From contig NZ_CP114413.1 of NCBI RefSeq assembly GCF_027270315.1, positions 2,232,001 to 2,296,000 of the forward strand: 64,000 nt of DNA, read 5' to 3'. A model generated the notes under the pieces. That model was not told where the DNA came from and searched no databases. It saw only the letters and a list, made by a program, of their open reading frames with translations. The DNA comes from Streptomyces cinnabarinus. GTDB lineage: Bacteria > Actinomycetota > Actinomycetes > Streptomycetales > Streptomycetaceae. Positions 60,606-64,000 of this stretch are shown here, piece after piece (within the stretch, counting starts at the first letter, position 1; every line of letters starts with the position of its first letter). Position numbers and translations under genes: made by a program.

Positions 60606-61394
60606 ATGCCACAGAAGAAGTCCCGGCCCCCTCAGGACCGTCCCTGGGAGAGCGGCTGGGCACCGGACACCTCCCGGACGCCGGGCACGCGCCGTCTCTG
60701 GCTGGCCGGCGCCCTGGCGCTGGCCACTATCGGCGCGTGCGTGACGGCGATAGCCGTGACCCAACGGCCCGCTGACGACCTGTCACACTCGGCGTCCCCG
60801 TCGACGAGCGCCTCCCCACCCGGCCTGATCTCCTTCGCGACCCCGTCGGCGAGTACGGCCTCCCCCGCCCCGTCGGCTGAGCCGGACCGCCGCCCGTCCG
60901 CGCACTCGAGGGCGCGGCCGCCCCGCACCACCGCGACGCCCACCCCGTCCCGCGGCCACGCCGAACCGTCGGCCGGTGAACCGGCCGACCCGAAGCCCGT
61001 CACCGCCTGGCGCTCGGTCCGCTCGGTCAACTACCCCGACCGCGCGTGGCAGGTGAGCGGCGGCCTGGTCCGGCTCACCGCCTCCGCCGGCTCCTTCAAG
61101 CTGCTCAAGGGCCTGGCCGAGCCGTCCTGTTACTCCTTCGCCACGGCGGACGGCAGCTATCTGCGCCACCGTGAGTTCCTGCTGCGCGCCGAACGCGACG
61201 ACGGATCCACGCTCTTCGCCCGGGACGCCACCTTCTGCCCGCGTGCCTCGTCCCACTCCGGCGCGGTCATGCTGGAGTCGGTGAACTACCCGGGCCGCTA
61301 TCTGCGCCACCGCGACTTCCAACTCCGGCTGGATCCCTACCAGTCGGGCGAGCTCTACCGCGCGGACGCGGCGTTCCGGCTGGTGAGCCCGTAG
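60606..61394 (+). CDS. Membrane-anchored AbfB (CBM42-like) domain protein
   Basis: A 262-residue protein. A short cytoplasmic tail, one membrane helix at about 36-57 (RRLWLAGALALATIGACVTAIAV), a Ser/Pro/Thr-rich linker (about 65-135) and a beta-trefoil of the AbfB type: RSVNYPDRAWQVSGG, SYLRHREFLLRAER, DATFCPRA, ESVNYPGRYLRHRDFQLRLD. AbfB domains bind arabinofuranose chains. No catalytic domain is present, so it may hold arabinan at the cell surface. AAGGAA lies 6 nt before ATG 60606; a GAAAGCGCTCGC motif at 60480 is half of a LacI-type site. Confidence 0.8.
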   Translation: MPQKKSRPPQDRPWESGWAPDTSRTPGTRRLWLAGALALATIGACVTAIAVTQRPADDLSHSASPSTSASPPGLISFATPSASTASPAPSAEPDRRPSAHSRARPPRTTATPTPSRGHAEPSAGEPADPKPVTAWRSVRSVNYPDRAWQVSGGLVRLTASAGSFKLLKGLAEPSCYSFATADGSYLRHREFLLRAERDDGSTLFARDATFCPRASSHSGAVMLESVNYPGRYLRHRDFQLRLDPYQSGELYRADAAFRLVSP

Positions 61395-61411
61395 CCAACC
61401 GGTGGGAACAC

Positions 61412-61448
61412 GGAAGCGGCGACGCCCACCAAGGGCGTCGCCGCTTCC
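61412..61448. terminator. Strong bidirectional terminator
   Basis: GGAAGCGGCGACGCCC (61412-61427) and GGGCGTCGCCGCTTCC (61433-61448) form a perfect 16-bp stem with a 5-nt loop, between the convergent AbfB gene and the SUF operon. Confidence 0.8.
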
Positions 61449-61471
61449 AGGTACCAGAGGACCAGCGGGTC

Positions 61472-61804
61472 TCAGACGTTGAACCCGAGCGCCCGAAGCT
61501 GCTCGCGGCCGTCGTCCGTGATCTTGTCCGGGCCCCACGGCGGCATCCAGACCCAGTTGATGCGCAGCTCGTTGACGAGGCCGTCCGTGGCGGACTTGGC
61601 CTGGTCCTCGATGACATCGGTCAGCGGACAGGCCGCCGAGGTCAGGGTCATGTCGATCGTCGCGATGTTCGCGTCGTCGATGTGGATGCCGTAGATCAGG
61701 CCGAGGTTGACCACGTCGATGCCCAGCTCGGGGTCAACGACGTCGTACAGCGCCTCGCGGATCTCCTCCTCCGAGGCCGGCTTCATCTCAACGGTATCGG
61801 TCAT
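61472..61804 (-). CDS. MIP18-family (DUF59/SufT-like) Fe-S assembly protein
   Basis: A 110-residue protein: EEIREALYDVVDPELGIDVVNLGLIYGIHID, then TLTSAACPLTDVIEDQ with the conserved cysteine. It matches SufT-like proteins that help mature Fe-S clusters. ATG 61804 overlaps the sufU stop by 4 nt. It is the last gene of the SUF operon. Confidence 0.9.
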   Translation of the reverse strand: MTDTVEMKPASEEEIREALYDVVDPELGIDVVNLGLIYGIHIDDANIATIDMTLTSAACPLTDVIEDQAKSATDGLVNELRINWVWMPPWGPDKITDDGREQLRALGFNV

Positions 61805-62268
61805 GCCGTCTTCCTTTCGGCGTCGGCTCCGCCCAGGGCCTGGGCCGTCGCGTCCTTCCACGCCATCCAGCTCAGGAGAGCGCACTTCACTCGCGCCGGG
61901 TACTTGGAGACACCGGCGAACGCGACCGCGTCCTCCAGGACCTCCTCCATGGCGTCGTCGGGCTCGATCTTCCCCTTGGACTGCATCAGCTCCAGGAAGG
62001 TCTCCTGGATCCGCCGGGCGTCGGCCAGCTCCTTGCCGACCAGCAGCTCGTTCAGCACGGAGGCCGAGGCCTGGCTGATCGAGCAGCCCTGCCCCTCGTA
62101 CGAGACGTCCTCGATCGTCGAGCCGTCGTACTTCACACGGAGGGTGATCTCGTCACCGCACGTCGGGTTGACGTGGTGCACCTCGGCGTCGCCGTCCCGC
62201 AAGCCCCGCCCGTGCGGGTTCTTGTAGTGGTCCAGGATGACTTCCTGGTACATCGAGTCCAGCTTCAT
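61801..62268 (-). CDS. sufU: SUF scaffold/sulfur-relay protein SufU
   Basis: A 155-residue IscU-like protein of the SufU type. Zinc/sulfur ligands are in HHVNPTCGDEITL, EGQGCSISQASAS and RVKCALLSW. In Gram-positives SufU accepts sulfur from SufS. The start ATG 62268 lies 16 nt after the sufS stop. Confidence 0.9.
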   Translation of the reverse strand: MKLDSMYQEVILDHYKNPHGRGLRDGDAEVHHVNPTCGDEITLRVKYDGSTIEDVSYEGQGCSISQASASVLNELLVGKELADARRIQETFLELMQSKGKIEPDDAMEEVLEDAVAFAGVSKYPARVKCALLSWMAWKDATAQALGGADAERKTA

Positions 62269-62284
62269 GCGATTGCTCGTCCCG

Positions 62285-63541
62285 TCAGCCGAAGAAGTTC
62301 CGGACGTGCTCCAGGCCGTCCACCAGAGCGTCGATCTCGGCGGGCGTGGAGTACAGATAGAACGACGCTCGCGTGGTCGCAGGAATTCCGTACCGCAGGC
62401 AGACCGGCCGGGCGCAGTGGTGGCCCACCCGGACCGCGATGCCCTGCTCGTCCAGCACCTGGCCCACGTCGTGCGGGTGGATGTCGCCCAGCGTGAAGGA
62501 GATCGCGGCGCCCCGGTCCTCGGCCGTGGTCGGGCCGATGATCCGGAGGTCGGGCACCTCCTGGAGCCGTCGTACCGCGTACTCCGTGAGCGCGTGCTCA
62601 TGGGCGAGGATCTTGTCCATGCCGATGGAGTTGAGGTAGTCGATCGCCGCGCCCAGGCCGATGGCCTGCGAGATCGGCGGGGTGCCCGCCTCGAACTTGT
62701 GCGGGGCGGGAGCGTAGGTCGACGAGTGCATCGACACGGTCTCGATCATCTCGCCGCCGCCCAGGAACGGCGGCAGGTCCTCCAGCAGCTCCTGACGGCC
62801 CCACAGGACGCCGATGCCGGTCGGGCCGCACATCTTGTGCCCGGTGAAGGCCACGAAGTCGGCCTGGAGCGCCTGCACGTCCAGCGGCATGTGCGGGGCG
62901 GCCTGCGAGGCGTCGATGCAGACCAGCGCACCGACCTCCTGCGCCCGGCGGACTATCGCCTCGACCGGGTTGACCGTGCCGAGGATGTTCGACACCAGCA
63001 CGAAGGAGACGATCTTCGTCTTCTCGGTGATGATCTCGTCGATGTTCGACAGGTCGAGACGGCCGTCGTCGGTGAGGCCGAACCACTTCAGCTTCGCGCC
63101 CGTGCGCTGCGCGAGCAGCTGCCACGGCACGATGTTGGAGTGGTGCTCCATCTCCGTGATGACGATCTCGGTCTCGGCGTCCACGCGGTAGGGCTCATCG
63201 GCCCAGCCCAGCATGTTCGCCACGAGGTTGAGGGACTCCGAGGCGTTCTTGGTGAAGATCACCTCGTCGCGGCTGGGCGCGTTGATGAACTCCGCGACCT
63301 TGTCCCGCGCGCCCTCGTAGAGCGCCGTGGCCTCCTCGGCGAGGACATGCACGCCACGGTGGACGTTGGCGTTGTGCTGCTCGTAGTACTCGGAGAGCAC
63401 GTCGAGCACCTGGCGCGGCGTCTGCGAGGTCGCCGCGTTGTCCAGGTACACGAGCTTCTTGCCGTCGTGGAGCACCCGGTCCAGGATCGGGAAGTCCTTG
63501 CGGAGCGCCTCTGTGTCGAGGAGGCCCGGCAGCTGCGTCAC
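62285..63541 (-). CDS. sufS: Cysteine desulfurase SufS
   Basis: A 418-residue PLP enzyme. VYLDNAATSQTP, VITEMEHHSNIVPW, SQAAPHMPLDV, the PLP lysine in FTGHKMCGPTGIGVLWG and the sulfur-carrying cysteine in RVGHHCARPVCLR are intact. It frees sulfur from cysteine for Fe-S clusters. ATG 63541 overlaps the sufC stop by 4 nt. Confidence 0.93.
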   Translation of the reverse strand: MTQLPGLLDTEALRKDFPILDRVLHDGKKLVYLDNAATSQTPRQVLDVLSEYYEQHNANVHRGVHVLAEEATALYEGARDKVAEFINAPSRDEVIFTKNASESLNLVANMLGWADEPYRVDAETEIVITEMEHHSNIVPWQLLAQRTGAKLKWFGLTDDGRLDLSNIDEIITEKTKIVSFVLVSNILGTVNPVEAIVRRAQEVGALVCIDASQAAPHMPLDVQALQADFVAFTGHKMCGPTGIGVLWGRQELLEDLPPFLGGGEMIETVSMHSSTYAPAPHKFEAGTPPISQAIGLGAAIDYLNSIGMDKILAHEHALTEYAVRRLQEVPDLRIIGPTTAEDRGAAISFTLGDIHPHDVGQVLDEQGIAVRVGHHCARPVCLRYGIPATTRASFYLYSTPAEIDALVDGLEHVRNFFG

Positions 63542-64000
63542 GCTGATACGCCACCCTTCGTGTAGGCCTCGTAGCCCTCGGCCTCGAGCTTGTCGGCGAG
63601 CTCGGGGCCACCGGACTCGACGATCCTGCCGCCCGCGAACACGTGGACGTGGTCGGGCTTGATGTAGCGCAGGATGCGCGTGTAGTGCGTGATCAGCAGG
63701 GTGCCGACCTCGCCGGTCTCGCGGACCCGGTTGACGCCCTCGGAGACGACGCGCAGCGCGTCGACGTCCAGGCCGGAGTCGGTCTCGTCGAGGATCGCGA
63801 CCTTCGGCTTGATCAGCTCCAGCTGAAGGATCTCGTGGCGCTTCTTCTCACCGCCGGAGAAGCCCTCGTTGACGTTGCGCTCGGCGAAGGAGGGGTCCAT
63901 GTTGAGGCGCTCCATGGCCTCCTTGACCTCCTTCACCCAGGTGCGCAGCTTGGGGGCCTCGCCGCGGACGGCGGTGGCGGAGGTGCGCAGGAAGTTGGAG
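63538..64000 (-). CDS. sufC: SUF ATPase SufC (partial, 5' end beyond the window)
   Basis: The C-terminal 153 or so codons of SufC. Visible marks are the ABC signature EGFSGGEKKRHEILQL, Walker B KVAILDETDSGLDVDAL and the switch ITHYTRILRYI. The frame is open through 64000 (FLRTSATAVRGEAPKLRTWVKEV). SufC drives the SufBCD scaffold; sufB and sufD should lie just beyond the window. Confidence 0.93.
   Translation of the reverse strand, partial: SNFLRTSATAVRGEAPKLRTWVKEVKEAMERLNMDPSFAERNVNEGFSGGEKKRHEILQLELIKPKVAILDETDSGLDVDALRVVSEGVNRVRETGEVGTLLITHYTRILRYIKPDHVHVFAGGRIVESGGPELADKLEAEGYEAYTKGGVSA

Overview
The window is a 64 kb piece of an actinomycete chromosome, almost certainly Streptomyces. 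The DNA is very GC-rich with strong third-position GC bias, GTG and TTG starts are common, genes are often coupled by 4-nt ATGA or GTGA overlaps, and the gene families are typical of the genus (SigE-type sigma factors, sugar importers without their own ATPase, TerD, TROVE/Ro, actinobacterial DapD, SUF). From memory, the gene order resembles the S. coelicolor SCO1875 to SCO1922 neighbourhood; this could not be checked here.

Layout. (1) 1-3.6 kb: 3' end of a penicillin-binding protein, a purine permease, and a SigE-family sigma factor coupled to a membrane protein with an extracytoplasmic domain. (2) 3.7-24.4 kb: a large pectin locus. It holds one PL3, two PL9 and three PL1 pectate lyases, two CE8 pectin methylesterases, a CE12-type acetylesterase, a GH43, a DUF6807 protein, a Gfo/Idh/MocA oxidoreductase, a sugar ABC importer (binding protein plus two permeases), an IlvD/Edd dehydratase, a DHDPS-family lyase and a GntR/FCD repressor. 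(3) 24.4-34.7 kb: a small DinB-like protein, an MFS exporter, then divergent kdgD and udh (oxidative galacturonate route), followed by a DeoR-regulated ABC importer with a zinc dehydrogenase, probably for a polyol. (4) 34.7-37.4 kb: a repeat-rich gap, a small protein, a two-domain TerD protein and a 5'-truncated ACC deaminase. (5) 37.4-39.35 kb: a TROVE (Ro60-like) gene preceded by a candidate bacterial Y RNA that forms a circularly permuted tRNA, with a second structured RNA next to it. (6) 39.4-45.2 kb: a PhoX-type phosphatase with a PHO box, then a co-oriented trio of a Pycsar-effector-like membrane protein, a nucleotide-cyclase-like membrane protein with a lectin-like tail, and a Crp-family regulator. 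(7) 45.4-53 kb: a secreted nuclease, an ArsR/SRPBCC pair, a monooxygenase behind a SoxR box, and a DUF4097-DrrAB-like operon divergent from its likely regulator. (8) 53-64 kb: small conserved proteins, dapA, a second sigma factor/membrane partner pair, dapD, a TetR/SMR efflux pair, a sulfotransferase, an AbfB-domain protein, and the SUF iron-sulfur operon running off the end.

How it works together. Secreted esterases and lyases strip and cut pectin, the ABC importer takes up the products, and the IlvD/DHDPS and Udh/KdgD enzymes would oxidise sugar acids without phosphorylation. Neither sugar importer has an ATPase gene nearby, so a shared MsiK-type ATPase is the expected partner. The strongest unusual signals are the permuted-tRNA Y RNA beside the TROVE gene and the Crp/cyclase/PycTM-like trio. 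Several operators (SoxR, PHO, GntR, TetR) can be read directly, and two dispersed non-coding repeats recur in the window.
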